NCBI GenBank assembly: GCA_001899085.1
Contig: MKVB01000005.1
Coordinates: 96,916-160,915, forward strand
Origin: Devosia sp. 66-14
GTDB taxonomy: Bacteria; Pseudomonadota; Alphaproteobacteria; Rhizobiales; Devosiaceae
Direction: 5' to 3'
DNA length: 64,000 bases
The notes under the pieces are model-generated. The model saw only the letters and a program-made list of their open reading frames with translations. It was not told where the DNA came from and searched no databases. Positions 36,064 through 44,756 of this stretch are shown here, piece after piece (within the stretch, counting starts at the first letter, position 1; every line of letters begins with the position of its first letter). The position numbers were made by a program, and so were the translations under genes.

Positions 36064-37850
36064 TCGTCGTCTTCCTCATCGCTGTCGCGGATAGCGTCCG
36101 CGTAGGCTTCGATCGGTATCTGTTCCTGCTTGACGGTGACGCGCACCGTGGCGCCCGGGAACGTCTCGAGAATGGCCTGCACCAGCGGATCCTGGTGGGC
36201 CTCCTGGCGCACCGCTTCCTGCCGCTCCTCGCGCTGTTCGCGCATGGTGGGCACGTGCTGTGCGTCAGTCTTGAGGGTGATCATCCACTGCCGGTTGGTC
36301 CACAGCTTCAGCCGGGCCGACAGCGTCTGGATGATGCCCGGATCGGCATTTTCGACCAGCGCCACTTCGAGCCGGCCATCGCCGATCGAAACCGGACGCA
36401 AGGACTGCTCGAGCGCGATCTTGACCAGCACGTCCCGCTTCTCGCCAGCCAGCGCGACGAGTTCGGCGTAGCTGCGCGGGTTGGCGAAGGCCTGCGGCGC
36501 CGCTTGTGGGATGGCCTGCTGCGGCGGTGCGGCTTCGAAGCGCGGCGCCACCTCGGGCTGATACTGCCTCGCGGCCGAGGGGCCGCCGCCGGCGCTGCCC
36601 CCGCCATTGCCGCGCGCCACCGGCGCCGGTTGCGACTGGACCGGGGGCGGCAGGTTGCCCAGTTTGGCGATCAGTTCGTCGGGAGTGGGCAGGTCCGAGG
36701 CGTAGGCGAGGCGGACCAGCACCATTTCGGCGGCCTGCAGCGCATTGCCGGCCTGCTGTACCTCGTCATACCCCTTGAACAGGATCTGCCAGGTACGGCT
36801 CAGCGCGCGCATGCCGAGCTTCTGCGCCAGCTGGGCGCCGCGCGTCCGCTCGTCCGGGGTCAGCGACACATCGTCGGCGGCAGCCGGAACGACCTTGATG
36901 CGGGTCACCAGGTGGGTGAAATCGCAGAGGTCGGCGATGATGGTCTGCGGGTCGGCGCCGGCGTCGTAAAGTTCGCGGAGGTTGGTCAGCGCATCGCCGA
37001 TGCGGCCGGCCATCAGCGCCTCGAACAGGTCGATGGTGCGGGCGCGGTCGCCGAGGCCGAGCATGGCCTTGACCGTTGCCGTGGTCACCTTGCCGTCGCC
37101 GTGGCTGATCGCCTGGTCGAGCAAGGACTGGTTGTCGCGCACCGAGCCCTCGCCGGCCCGCACGATCATCGCCAGGGCCTCGGGCTCGTAGCCGATGTTC
37201 TCGCGCCCGAGCAGGTCGATCAGGTGGGCGGTCATCGTTTCCGGCGGCACGCGGCGCAGGTCGAAGCGCATGCAGCGGGAAAGTATGGTGACCGGGACCT
37301 TCCTGATCTCGGTGGTGGCGAAGATGAACTTCACATAGGGCGGCGGCTCTTCGAGGGTTTTCAGCAGCCCGTTGAAGGCGGCCGTCGAGAGCATGTGCAC
37401 TTCGTCGATGATGTAGACCTTGTAGGGCGCCGAGACGGGCCCGTACTTCACCGAGTCGATGATCTCGCGGATATCGTTGATGCCGGTATTGGAGGCAGCG
37501 TCCATCTCGACCACGTCGACATGACGGCCCTCGATGATGGCGCGGTCGTGGATGCCTTCCTTGTCGAAATCGAGCGTCGGGTGACGCCCGGTCTCGTCCT
37601 CGTAGTTGAAGGCGCGGGCGAGAATGCGGGCGGTGGTGGTCTTGCCGACGCCGCGCACCCCGGTGAGGATGAAAGCGTGGTGGATGCGGCCCGACTTGAA
37701 GGCGTTCCTGAGCGTCTGCACCATGGCATCCTGGCCGATGAGCTGGGCAAAACTCAGCGGCCGGTACTTGCGGGCCAGCACCAGATAGGGCGACTTCGCC
37801 GCCGCGGGGGCGGGCACAGGGGGATCGTCGGGGAACATTCCGTCAGCCAT
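36060..37850 (-). CDS. dnaX: DNA polymerase III subunit tau/gamma
   Basis: Clamp-loader ATPase, about 596 residues. Walker A is GVRGVGKTT, Walker B is YIIDEVHML and the SRC motif is ILSRCMRFD. The usual zinc-binding cysteines between Walker A and EGRHVDVVEMDAASNTG are absent (the segment FNYEDETGRHPTLDFDKEGI has none). A Pro/Ala-rich linker precedes a C-terminal tau region that should bind the alpha subunit. The start could be 37850 or 37859; neither has a clear ribosome binding site. It heads the ybaB-recR operon, and the SRP RNA gene lies just upstream. Confidence 0.95.
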   Translation of the reverse strand: MADGMFPDDPPVPAPAAAKSPYLVLARKYRPLSFAQLIGQDAMVQTLRNAFKSGRIHHAFILTGVRGVGKTTTARILARAFNYEDETGRHPTLDFDKEGIHDRAIIEGRHVDVVEMDAASNTGINDIREIIDSVKYGPVSAPYKVYIIDEVHMLSTAAFNGLLKTLEEPPPYVKFIFATTEIRKVPVTILSRCMRFDLRRVPPETMTAHLIDLLGRENIGYEPEALAMIVRAGEGSVRDNQSLLDQAISHGDGKVTTATVKAMLGLGDRARTIDLFEALMAGRIGDALTNLRELYDAGADPQTIIADLCDFTHLVTRIKVVPAAADDVSLTPDERTRGAQLAQKLGMRALSRTWQILFKGYDEVQQAGNALQAAEMVLVRLAYASDLPTPDELIAKLGNLPPPVQSQPAPVARGNGGGSAGGGPSAARQYQPEVAPRFEAAPPQQAIPQAAPQAFANPRSYAELVALAGEKRDVLVKIALEQSLRPVSIGDGRLEVALVENADPGIIQTLSARLKLWTNRQWMITLKTDAQHVPTMREQREERQEAVRQEAHQDPLVQAILETFPGATVRVTVKQEQIPIEAYADAIRDSDEEDDE

Positions 37851-37929
37851 GGAGAGCATATAGCCATCGCGGACGCGGATCGCAAAAGCTCATGCCATCA
37901 AAGCGGCAGCGGCGGACCAGAAAGATGTG

Positions 37930-38030
37930 GGAAGTAGGAGGCTGGCAACGACCCGTGAAGGTCTCGTTGGGGCTGCTACCTTCCGGTCCTGACCCGGTTG
38001 GCGAGGAACACGTCCGCACCAACCTCCCGG
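37930..38030 (-). ncRNA. ffs: signal recognition particle 4.5S RNA
   Basis: On the minus strand the apical domain reads GTCAGGACCGGAAGGTAGC with the GGAA tetraloop (37981-37984) and the flanking CAGG and AGCAG strands that form the internal loops bound by Ffh. The ends pair as GGAGGTTGG with CCAGCCTCC. The bases flanking CC-GGAA-GG are A and T instead of the usual T and A, a compensated pair. Location upstream of dnaX is the norm in alphaproteobacteria. The exact ends are estimated. Confidence 0.92.
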
Positions 38031-38071
38031 CGCCTATATGGAAGAGGATCGCGGCAAACGCAAGGCCGGGA

Positions 38072-38305
38072 TCACGTAGCGGCGCCAGGCGCCGGCGGCC
38101 CCGATGCCGTCACCTTGGCCGGCCCGAATACGGCCTGGCGTGCGTCGGCGAACGCGCCACTCTCCTCTTGGGCGATCAGATCGTCGATGGTGGCATCGCC
38201 GAGCCCGAGGTCGCGGCGGAACTCGGGGCTCAGCTCGGCAATCTGCGACATGGCGAGACGCAGGCGTCGCCGACGCCACCACGCGGCCAGCCAGGCGGTA
38301 ATCAT
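38072..38305 (-). CDS. DUF1127-like small protein
   Basis: 77 residues. The N-terminal MITAWLAAWWRRRRLRLAMSQIAEL and the following SPEFRRDLGLGDATIDDLIA match the DUF1127 pattern of a basic amphipathic helix plus a D-[LI]-G-[LI] motif. Members of this family can bind RNA or affect small-RNA turnover and phosphate or stress responses in alphaproteobacteria; the role here is inferred. A C-terminal tail of about 25 residues is additional. No clear ribosome binding site. Confidence 0.6.
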   Translation of the reverse strand: MITAWLAAWWRRRRLRLAMSQIAELSPEFRRDLGLGDATIDDLIAQEESGAFADARQAVFGPAKVTASGPPAPGAAT

Positions 38306-38504
38306 GGCTGCGCGTCCGCGCAGCCGAGGGGGCACTGCATCTGCATTTCGATCTCGGTCCTGGCTCGCCGCAGCGAGGCGGTGCCCCCGCGGGATCGCAC
38401 CATGGCGAAGCAGAAGCGGCGCCGCTCCCTCCGATCGGACGGGGACCATGCAACCCGCCCGGCACAGTGGCCGTTACTAGGCCAGCGCAGATCCGGAGGC
38501 AGCA

Positions 38505-38900
38505 ATGATTGCGAGAGGCAGCAGCGACGAGACCGAGGCGCGGCGCCATATTGCGCTGCTGCAGGGGATGATCCGGCACTGGAACATCATCGCTGACGAG
38601 TATCGCGATGCCGCGCGCGGCAGAGCGCAGGTGAGCGCGCTGATGCAGCGCGAAGCCGACCGGACCCATGCGCGCATTCGCGAAGCGCTCGAACTGTGCA
38701 ACCGGCTGGTCGACAACCTCGCCCCAGGCCACGACATGCGCCGCGACCTGTTCCAGGTCGAGTGGGCGCTGGAGGCGCTGAGCGAGAGCATCGCCATTTC
38801 GGCCGAGCAGATGGGGCCGCGCATCGAAGCCGGACGAAACGTCGCCGGCCTCAAGTACCTGCTGAGCGCCCTGAAGCAGGATGCAGGACTCGGCGCCTGA
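38505..38900 (+). CDS. helical protein of unknown function
   Basis: 131 residues, mostly alpha-helical and charged, with no signal peptide or membrane helix. The strong GGAGG six bases before the ATG supports translation. Heptad-like segments such as HIALLQGMIRHWNIIADEYRD and REALELCNRLVDNLAP suggest a helical bundle. It is divergent from the DUF1127-like gene. I do not recognise a family. Confidence 0.65.
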   Translation: MIARGSSDETEARRHIALLQGMIRHWNIIADEYRDAARGRAQVSALMQREADRTHARIREALELCNRLVDNLAPGHDMRRDLFQVEWALEALSESIAISAEQMGPRIEAGRNVAGLKYLLSALKQDAGLGA

Positions 38901-39056
38901 CCGGGGCTCGGGCCTGGCGTTCGCTGACCTTGCGGCGGCGAAGCGCGAAAACCGGGCGGGAGCGCGCCAGCGTCCCATCCCTGAACGTATCCCTCAGACC
39001 TTGTTAACAAACTGGGGCGCATTCTAACGACTTCACGAGCCTGAAGGAGGCTTGTC

Positions 39057-39278
39057 ATGTTGAAGTCAGTCCGCGTTCCCCATGAACTCATCGCGCTCAG
39101 TCAGATGCAGCGCGCCTCGATCCGCGAAGTCGGCGCACCGCTGTACCTGCCGGCGTTCGAGCACCAGATTCTCGAGGCCGAGGCTCGTCGCGAAGACGAC
39201 AAATCCCAGGATCTCGATTGGGGCGTCGAAGCCGGTGGCCTGACCATCGGCGCCGACGAGGACGACGACTTCTACTGA
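39057..39278 (+). CDS. small acidic protein of unknown function
   Basis: 73 residues with an acidic end (GADEDDDFY) and a central basic/amphipathic part (LPAFEHQILEAEARREDDK). AAGGAGG lies 7 bases before the ATG, one of the best ribosome binding sites in the window, so it is likely expressed. It ends 21 bases from the convergent pheA. No known motif is seen. Confidence 0.6.
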   Translation: MLKSVRVPHELIALSQMQRASIREVGAPLYLPAFEHQILEAEARREDDKSQDLDWGVEAGGLTIGADEDDDFY

Positions 39279-39299
39279 TGTCGCGAGCGCGGCGGCGTC

Positions 39300-40130
39300 T
39301 CAGCTCGCCGTGGCGGCCTTGTAGACGCCCAGCACGTGGAAGTGATCGGTGAAGAATTTCAGCTCCTCGAAGGCGAGCTGCACCGACCGGTCCGACGGAT
39401 GCCCCTCGATATCGGCGTAGAACTGGGTGGCGGTGAACGAGCCATCGAGCATGTAGCTCTCGAGCTTGGTCATGTTGACGCCGTTGGTGGCAAAGCCGCC
39501 CATTGCCTTGTAGAGCGCCGCGGGCACGTTGCGGACCCGGAAGACGAAGGTGGTCTTGACCTTGCCGGCGTCGGCGGCCGGCTCTTCTGCCTTGCGCGAA
39601 ATCACCAGGAAACGCGTGGTGTTGTGCGCGGCATCCTCGATGTTCTGTGCGAGCACGGTCAGACCGTAGACCTCGGCGGCGAACAGCGAGGCGATGGCGC
39701 CTACCGACTTGTCGCCTTTCTCGGCGATCTCGCGAGCCGAGCCGGCCGTGTCGACGCCGTTGATGGTCTTCAGCTTGTGCTTGGAAATGAACTGGCGGCA
39801 CTGGCCGAGCGCCACCGACAGCGACTGCACCGCCTTGATATCGGCGAGCGTCGCGCCCGGCACGCCGAGCAGGTTCATTTCAACGCGCAGGAAATGCTCG
39901 CCGGTGATGAACAGGCCGCTCCGCGGCAACAGGTGGTAGATATCGGTGATGCGCCCGTAGAGCGAGTTCTCCACCGGAACGACACCGAACTCGGCATCGC
40001 CGTTCTGCACCGCCGCGATGGTGTCCTCGAAGGTGGTGCAGGGCAGCGCCACGTCATCCGGAAACAGCGCATGGGCCGCCGCATGACTGAAGGCGCCGGG
40101 CTCACCCTGGAACGCGATCTTTCTGGACAT
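39300..40130 (-). CDS. pheA: prephenate dehydratase
   Basis: Converts prephenate to phenylpyruvate in phenylalanine biosynthesis. The 276-residue monofunctional enzyme starts MSRKIAFQGEPGAFSHAAA, has NTTRFLVI with the catalytic Thr-Arg-Phe motif, and a C-terminal ACT domain (RNVPAALYKAMGGFATNGVN, then KLESYML) for feedback control by phenylalanine. No chorismate mutase domain is attached. The ATG at 40130 has GGGAG 9 bases upstream. It is divergent from the cytochrome c gene, an arrangement common in Hyphomicrobiales. Confidence 0.95.
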   Translation of the reverse strand: MSRKIAFQGEPGAFSHAAAHALFPDDVALPCTTFEDTIAAVQNGDAEFGVVPVENSLYGRITDIYHLLPRSGLFITGEHFLRVEMNLLGVPGATLADIKAVQSLSVALGQCRQFISKHKLKTINGVDTAGSAREIAEKGDKSVGAIASLFAAEVYGLTVLAQNIEDAAHNTTRFLVISRKAEEPAADAGKVKTTFVFRVRNVPAALYKAMGGFATNGVNMTKLESYMLDGSFTATQFYADIEGHPSDRSVQLAFEELKFFTDHFHVLGVYKAATAS

Positions 40131-40534
40131 TGGCTGTGGCTCCCGACCGGTCTGACGTGTGCCGCGGGATCGATAGGAAAAGTCTCTGAACTCTCCCGGG
40201 GCCCGCTCGGCGCGCGCCTTAATGCGACCCGGCTGGCGGCAAGTCAATGTTGAGGGAAATCATCCTGTTTCCGGTGGAGCAGAATCGCGCGCGGTGACAC
40301 CGCACTTCTGCTCCAAGTGCTTGTTTTGTCGTGAGATCGAACCGGAAAGGTCTGCAACCTTTCCTGATCTCGCTCTGTTGTCGCAGTGCGCTTCTGCCCC
40401 GTTGCACCACAGGTAGGGACAGACTATCTTCCGCCCGCGTCGGGACAGGGCTTGAAGCGCCGGGATTGGCCAGCTATGGCCTATCGCTGTTCCGCCGTTC
40501 ATCAAACCGGCGTCAAAGGCTGAAGATACCCGCG
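40131..40534. other. divergent promoter region of pheA and the cytochrome gene
   Basis: About 400 bases with no convincing gene. It must carry the promoters for both divergent genes. An open frame running into the cytochrome gene from 40331 is in frame with it, but its translation lacks the membrane-anchor start and is not used. Confidence 0.5.
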
Positions 40535-41248
40535 ATGGATTCGTTCGAACTCAACAAGATCATTGGCGCCGTTCTCGGTACCCTCCTGTTCGTCATGGGC
40601 GTGGGGTTCCTCGCAGAGGCCGTCTATCACCCGATCGAAGGTCGCGGGCCGGGCCTGACCCTGGCAGAGGCGGCTCCCGCGGACGGCCATGGTGCCGCCG
40701 CAGCCGAGCCGGCCGCTCCGGCCGTGCCGCTCGGGGTGCTGCTGGCCAGCGCCGATGCCACCGCCGGCCAGGCCGCGGTGAAGAAGTGCTCGAGCTGCCA
40801 CAATTTCGGCGACGGCGAATCCAACAAGACCGGCCCGCTGCTCTATGGCGTCGTCGGCCGCGTCGAAGGCAGCCACGAAGGCTTCGCCTATTCCGATGGT
40901 ATGCTGGCCCACAAGAATAATGGCGACACCTGGACGTATGAGAATCTCGACGCGTTCCTGACCTCGCCCAAGACCTATACCCCGGGCACCAAGATGAGCT
41001 TCGCGGGCGTCAAGGACCCCAAGGAGCGCGCCAACATCCTGGCCTACCTGCAGACGCTGTCGCCGACGCCGGTGCCGTTCCCGGCAGCGGAAGCCGCGCC
41101 GGCTGCCGAGGGCGCCGCCGCTCCCGCCGAGGGTGCTGCCGCTCCGGCTGAGGGCGCTGCTGCTCCGGCCGCGGAGGCCGCTCCGGCTGCCGCGGCACCT
41201 GCCGCAGAGGCACCGGCGACGACCGAAGCACCGGCCGCCAGCCATTGA
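40535..41248 (+). CDS. cycM: membrane-anchored class I cytochrome c (CycM-like)
   Basis: 237 residues. An uncleaved N-terminal anchor helix (IIGAVLGTLLFVMGVGFLAE) places it on the periplasmic face. An Ala/Pro linker leads to one heme site, Cys85-Ser-Ser-Cys88-His89, with GPLLYGVVGR and a likely Met ligand in PGTKMSF. It probably carries electrons to a terminal oxidase, as CycM/c552 does. The last 55 residues are a low-complexity Ala/Pro/Glu tail with near-identical PAEGAAA units. The start MDSFELNK is at 40535. Confidence 0.92.
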   Translation: MDSFELNKIIGAVLGTLLFVMGVGFLAEAVYHPIEGRGPGLTLAEAAPADGHGAAAAEPAAPAVPLGVLLASADATAGQAAVKKCSSCHNFGDGESNKTGPLLYGVVGRVEGSHEGFAYSDGMLAHKNNGDTWTYENLDAFLTSPKTYTPGTKMSFAGVKDPKERANILAYLQTLSPTPVPFPAAEAAPAAEGAAAPAEGAAAPAEGAAAPAAEAAPAAAAPAAEAPATTEAPAASH

Positions 41249-41272
41249 TCCTCGACTGAGGGACTGATTTTC

Positions 41273-41305
41273 CGAGCCGCGCCATTGGTGCGGCTCGTTC
41301 GTTTT
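41273..41305 (+). terminator. intrinsic terminator after the cytochrome gene
   Basis: CGAGCCGC (41273-41280) pairs with GCGGCTCG (41290-41297), followed by TTCGTTTT. It lies 24 bases after the stop. Confidence 0.75.
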
Positions 41306-41318
41306 GGGGAGACGACCG

Positions 41319-42266
41319 ATGACGTTGCTGCTGCACCTCGCCGATTTCAACGAGCGTCGCTGGGCCGATGGCTTTGCCGCCGCCCTGCCCGGCCGCAAGG
41401 TGGTGACGCGCGCCGACAGCTACGACCCCGACGAGGTCGAGTACATCTTCATCTGGAAGCCCAAGCCGGATGCCTTCGAGGGCCTCACGAGACTCAAGGC
41501 GATCCTGTCGCTCGGTGCGGGCGTCGACGCGCTGCTGCGCAACCCGTCGCGCCCCAAGGACGTGCCGATCGCCCGCTTCATGGACGAAGACCTGACGCAG
41601 CGGATGAGTGACTACGTGGTTTCGCAGGTCACAATGCACCAGCGGCTGATGACGCGTTTCAAGCGCGACCAGGCGGCAAAGCAATGGCGGCAGCTCTACC
41701 CGGCCCCGGCCTGGAACGCCACGGTGGGCATCATGGGTCTCGGAGCACTTGGGCTCGATGCGATCCGGCATCTGAAGGTGTTCGGCTACCAGCTGCGGGG
41801 CTGGAGCCGGTCAGCCAAGCAGATCGAGGGCGTCGAGGTATTCACCGGCCCCGAGCAGTTCGAGGCGTTCCTTGCCGGCACCGACATCCTGGTCAACCTG
41901 TTGCCACTGACCGCGGAAACGCAGGGCATCCTGAACTACGATACGTTTTCCAAGCTCAAGCGCGACGGCATCGACGCCGAAGGTCCGGTGGTGATCAACG
42001 CGGCGCGCGGCGGGCACCAGAAGGAAGTCGACATCGTCCGCGCCCTGCAGGACGGAACGCTGAAAGCGGCAAGCCTCGACGTGTTCGAGGTGGAGCCGCT
42101 GCCGCAGGACTCGCCGCTGTGGGAGATGGACAATGTCTACATCACCCCACACATCGCCGCTGCCTCGAGCGAGCGCACGGGCGTTGCGTATTTCTCCAAG
42201 GTGATCAAGGATCACGAGGCAGGTCTGCCGCTGCCGAACCTGATCGATTTCGGGCGAGGCTATTGA
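41319..42266 (+). CDS. ghrA: glyoxylate/hydroxypyruvate reductase A
   Basis: 315-residue D-2-hydroxyacid dehydrogenase. The nucleotide motif is GIMGLGALGLDAI, the catalytic Arg is in NAARGG, Glu follows in DVFEVEPLP, and the catalytic His is in YITPHIAAAS. The early segment HLADFNERRWADGF and overall size match GhrA, which reduces glyoxylate and hydroxypyruvate with NADPH. The ATG at 41319 has GGGGAG 9 bases upstream, after the terminator, so it has its own promoter or read-through. Confidence 0.9.
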   Translation: MTLLLHLADFNERRWADGFAAALPGRKVVTRADSYDPDEVEYIFIWKPKPDAFEGLTRLKAILSLGAGVDALLRNPSRPKDVPIARFMDEDLTQRMSDYVVSQVTMHQRLMTRFKRDQAAKQWRQLYPAPAWNATVGIMGLGALGLDAIRHLKVFGYQLRGWSRSAKQIEGVEVFTGPEQFEAFLAGTDILVNLLPLTAETQGILNYDTFSKLKRDGIDAEGPVVINAARGGHQKEVDIVRALQDGTLKAASLDVFEVEPLPQDSPLWEMDNVYITPHIAAASSERTGVAYFSKVIKDHEAGLPLPNLIDFGRGY

Positions 42267-42299
42267 GGGCCCTGTGCCGCCCGGCCGGGGGAACGCGGC

Positions 42300-43226
42300 C
42301 TAGAGCTTCAGCTCCCAGTATTCCCCGATGAGGTCTTTGCCGAAGCTGTGATGCGGCTTGCTCTCGGTGAGGGTGAAACCGGCGCTCGCATAGAGCTTTC
42401 GGGCGGCGACGAGGCTGGCCTGGGTCCACAGGCGGATCCTGGCATAGCGCTTGTCGCGGGCGAAGCGCACGACCTGGTCGACAAGCAGTTTGCCGACGCC
42501 AAGACCGCGCGCCTCCGGCTCGACATAGAGCAGGCGCAGTTGCGCCACGCCCTGCCCGGCATCGACGACAAAGACCGAACCGATGATCCTGCCATCGCGC
42601 TCGGCGATCCAGCAGCCCTCGGAGGCCGGATCGAATTCCTGCAGGAACTTGCCGCCAATCTCCGCCGCCAGCGCCTCGTAACTGCCGTCCCAGCCGAACT
42701 CGCCGGCATAGATCTGGGATTGGCGCGCCACGACGTATGCGACGTCGCCGATGTGATGCGGCCTGAGGATGATGGAGGCGCCGCTGTCCTCGTTATCGAG
42801 GATGCGGACGATGGTCTGCATGGCGGAGACCAGTTCGCTGCGCTCGGCCTCGGACAGGGGCGCGATCAGATCGGCAATGGCGCCATCGGCGGCGGCCTCG
42901 ACACGGGCTGCGGCCTTGTCGCCGTCGGTGGTGAGCGCCAGCTGATTGCGGCGCCGATCCGAAACGCTGGGCGAGACCGCCACCAGCCCCTCGGCGACGA
43001 ATTTCTGCAGCATGCGGCTCAGATAGGCCGGATCGACTCCCATCGCCCGCGCCAGGTCGGCGCCGTTGCTGTGACCGGCAGCGGCGAGTTCGTGGAACAG
43101 CCGGCTCTCGGCGGGGCTATAGTCGGTTTTCGAGTAGTGTTCGTCGAACAACCCCAGCCAGCGCGCGAAAGCGCGGTTGAAGCGGCGAATCTCGGCAATC
43201 TGCAGGGCATTCGTCATGGATGCCAT
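42300..43226 (-). CDS. MarR-type regulator fused to GNAT acetyltransferase
   Basis: 308 residues in two parts. Residues about 10-140 form a winged helix-turn-helix with NGADLARAMGVDPAYLSRMLQKF and VSPSVSDRRRNQLALT (MarR wing). Residues about 155-305 form a GNAT domain with LLYVEPEARGLGVGKLLVDQV (acetyl-CoA loop). Such fusions are known but their acetylation targets are mostly unassigned. A perfect palindrome lies 8 bases upstream of the start and is a probable self-operator. It sits 23 bases downstream of the aminopeptidase gene on the same strand. The start could also be 43217. Confidence 0.92.
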   Translation of the reverse strand: MASMTNALQIAEIRRFNRAFARWLGLFDEHYSKTDYSPAESRLFHELAAAGHSNGADLARAMGVDPAYLSRMLQKFVAEGLVAVSPSVSDRRRNQLALTTDGDKAAARVEAAADGAIADLIAPLSEAERSELVSAMQTIVRILDNEDSGASIILRPHHIGDVAYVVARQSQIYAGEFGWDGSYEALAAEIGGKFLQEFDPASEGCWIAERDGRIIGSVFVVDAGQGVAQLRLLYVEPEARGLGVGKLLVDQVVRFARDKRYARIRLWTQASLVAARKLYASAGFTLTESKPHHSFGKDLIGEYWELKL

Positions 43227-43234
43227 GAGCCATC

Positions 43235-43259
43235 ATATCGTTGATTTTGTCAACGATAT
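43235..43259. promoter_or_regulatory. perfect palindrome, likely operator of the MarR-GNAT gene
   Basis: ATATCGTTGA (43235-43244), 5 bases, TCAACGATAT (43250-43259): 10-bp perfect arms. An overlapping 12-bp palindrome AACGATATCGTT is at 43252-43263. The site includes the stop codon of the upstream aminopeptidase gene. MarR regulators typically bind such symmetric AT-containing sites near their own start. Confidence 0.7.
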
Positions 43260-44593
43260 CGTTGCTTGAGGTAGCCGTAGACAGCGCGGATGCCCTGGTC
43301 GGTGCCGCCAAAGGGGCGACCGGGCCTCGCTTCCGGCGCCCAGCCGTAAATATCCAGGTGCACCCAGGCCTTGGCCTGTTTGACGAAGCGCTTGAGAAAC
43401 AGCGCGGCGGTGATCGAGCCGGCAAAGGCGCTGGCCCCGGCGTTGTTCACATCGGCGATCTTGGAGGCGATCATCGCGTCGTACGGCGCCCAGAGCGGCA
43501 TGTGCCAGAGCGGGTCGTCGGAGACGGCGCCGGCCGTCATCAACTGCTGCGCCAACTCCTGATCGGTGGCGTAGAGCGGCGGCAGGTCGGGGCCCAGCGC
43601 CGAGCGCGCCGCGCCGGTGAGGGTCGCCATGTCGACGATCAGTTCCGGGCTCTCCTCGTCGGCCAGCGCCAGCGCGTCGCCGAGGATCAGCCGTCCCTCC
43701 GCATCGGTGTTACCGATCTCGACGGTCGAGCCGTTGCGGGCGCGCAGGACATCGCCGGGCCGAAATGCGGGGCCGGAGATGGCGTTCTCGACGATCGGAA
43801 TCAGCACGCGCAGGCGAAGCCGCAGCCCGGCATCGACGATGGCGTGGGCCAGCCCCAGTATGTTGGCGGCGCCGCCCATGTCCTTTTTCATCAGCAGCAT
43901 GCCCGCCGACGGCTTGATGTCCAGACCGCCGGTATCGAAGGTAACGCCCTTGCCCACCAGCGTGACCTTGGGGTCCTTGGCCTTGCCCCAGGTGAATTCG
44001 ACCAGCCGGGGCGCCTCGGCGGCGGCGCGGCCGACGGCATGGATCAGCGGGAAATTCGCTTTCAGCAGTTCCTCGCCGGCGATCACCTTGATCTCCAGCT
44101 TGTGGCGCTTGCAGAAGGCGCGGATTTCTTTCTCGAAGGCGTCGGGACCAAGATCGTTGGCCGGCGTGTTGATCAGGTCGCGCGCCAGGAATGCCGCATC
44201 GGCCAAGCGGGAGACCTCCGCTGCATCGGCCCCTTCCACCACATCGAACGCGACCGGGTCGCGCGGCTTGCGATAGCGATCGAAACGATAGGCGCCGAGG
44301 CGCAAAGCGAGCGCCGCAAGGCTCGGATCGCCGAAACTGCCGGCCAGCCGGTACCTGCCCGGCTCCAGCGCCGCGGCGGCCTGCCCGAGCAGCAGTGCGG
44401 GGCGGTCGTCGGCCTTGCCCATCCCGAACAGATAGCCGCTGATCGTCCCGCCCTCCCCCGGCAGCGCCAGGAGCCGCCCGCGCTGGCCGGAAAAGCCGTT
44501 GGCCTTGGCCCAGTGACGTTCGACGGGGCTGAGGCTGTCGGGGAGCGCATCGTGCTCCACGGCGATGAGTGGCAGCGACTTCGACTTGGCCAT
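43250..44593 (-). CDS. M17 leucyl aminopeptidase family protein
   Basis: 447 residues from MAKSKSLPL at 44593. The metallopeptidase core has VGKGVTFDTGGLDIKP, MKKDMGG and the hallmark NTDAEGRL, plus DMATLTGA, covering the dizinc ligands and the catalytic Lys/Arg. The N-terminal half is divergent from classical PepA, as in the shorter alphaproteobacterial M17 members. It removes N-terminal residues from peptides in the cytosol. Its stop codon lies inside the operator of the next gene. Confidence 0.93.
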   Translation of the reverse strand: MAKSKSLPLIAVEHDALPDSLSPVERHWAKANGFSGQRGRLLALPGEGGTISGYLFGMGKADDRPALLLGQAAAALEPGRYRLAGSFGDPSLAALALRLGAYRFDRYRKPRDPVAFDVVEGADAAEVSRLADAAFLARDLINTPANDLGPDAFEKEIRAFCKRHKLEIKVIAGEELLKANFPLIHAVGRAAAEAPRLVEFTWGKAKDPKVTLVGKGVTFDTGGLDIKPSAGMLLMKKDMGGAANILGLAHAIVDAGLRLRLRVLIPIVENAISGPAFRPGDVLRARNGSTVEIGNTDAEGRLILGDALALADEESPELIVDMATLTGAARSALGPDLPPLYATDQELAQQLMTAGAVSDDPLWHMPLWAPYDAMIASKIADVNNAGASAFAGSITAALFLKRFVKQAKAWVHLDIYGWAPEARPGRPFGGTDQGIRAVYGYLKQRYR

Positions 44594-44756
44594 CTGGGCG
44601 GGTCCGTTGCGAGAGCGGGAGGCCAATGAATTACGCCGCCGCCAGCGTCGTGGCAACGGCTCGGAGGGGCACCTTAACCCCCTATTAGGGTTAATCAATT
44701 ATTGCTGCTTCGTGGGCTCGGGAATTGCCAGTTGCATTGCCCAGAGGAAGTGTTTC

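Noticed and set aside
36195-37937. 580-codon plus-strand frame opposite dnaX
   Set aside because: Antisense to an unmistakable dnaX gene; an artefact of GC-rich codon use.
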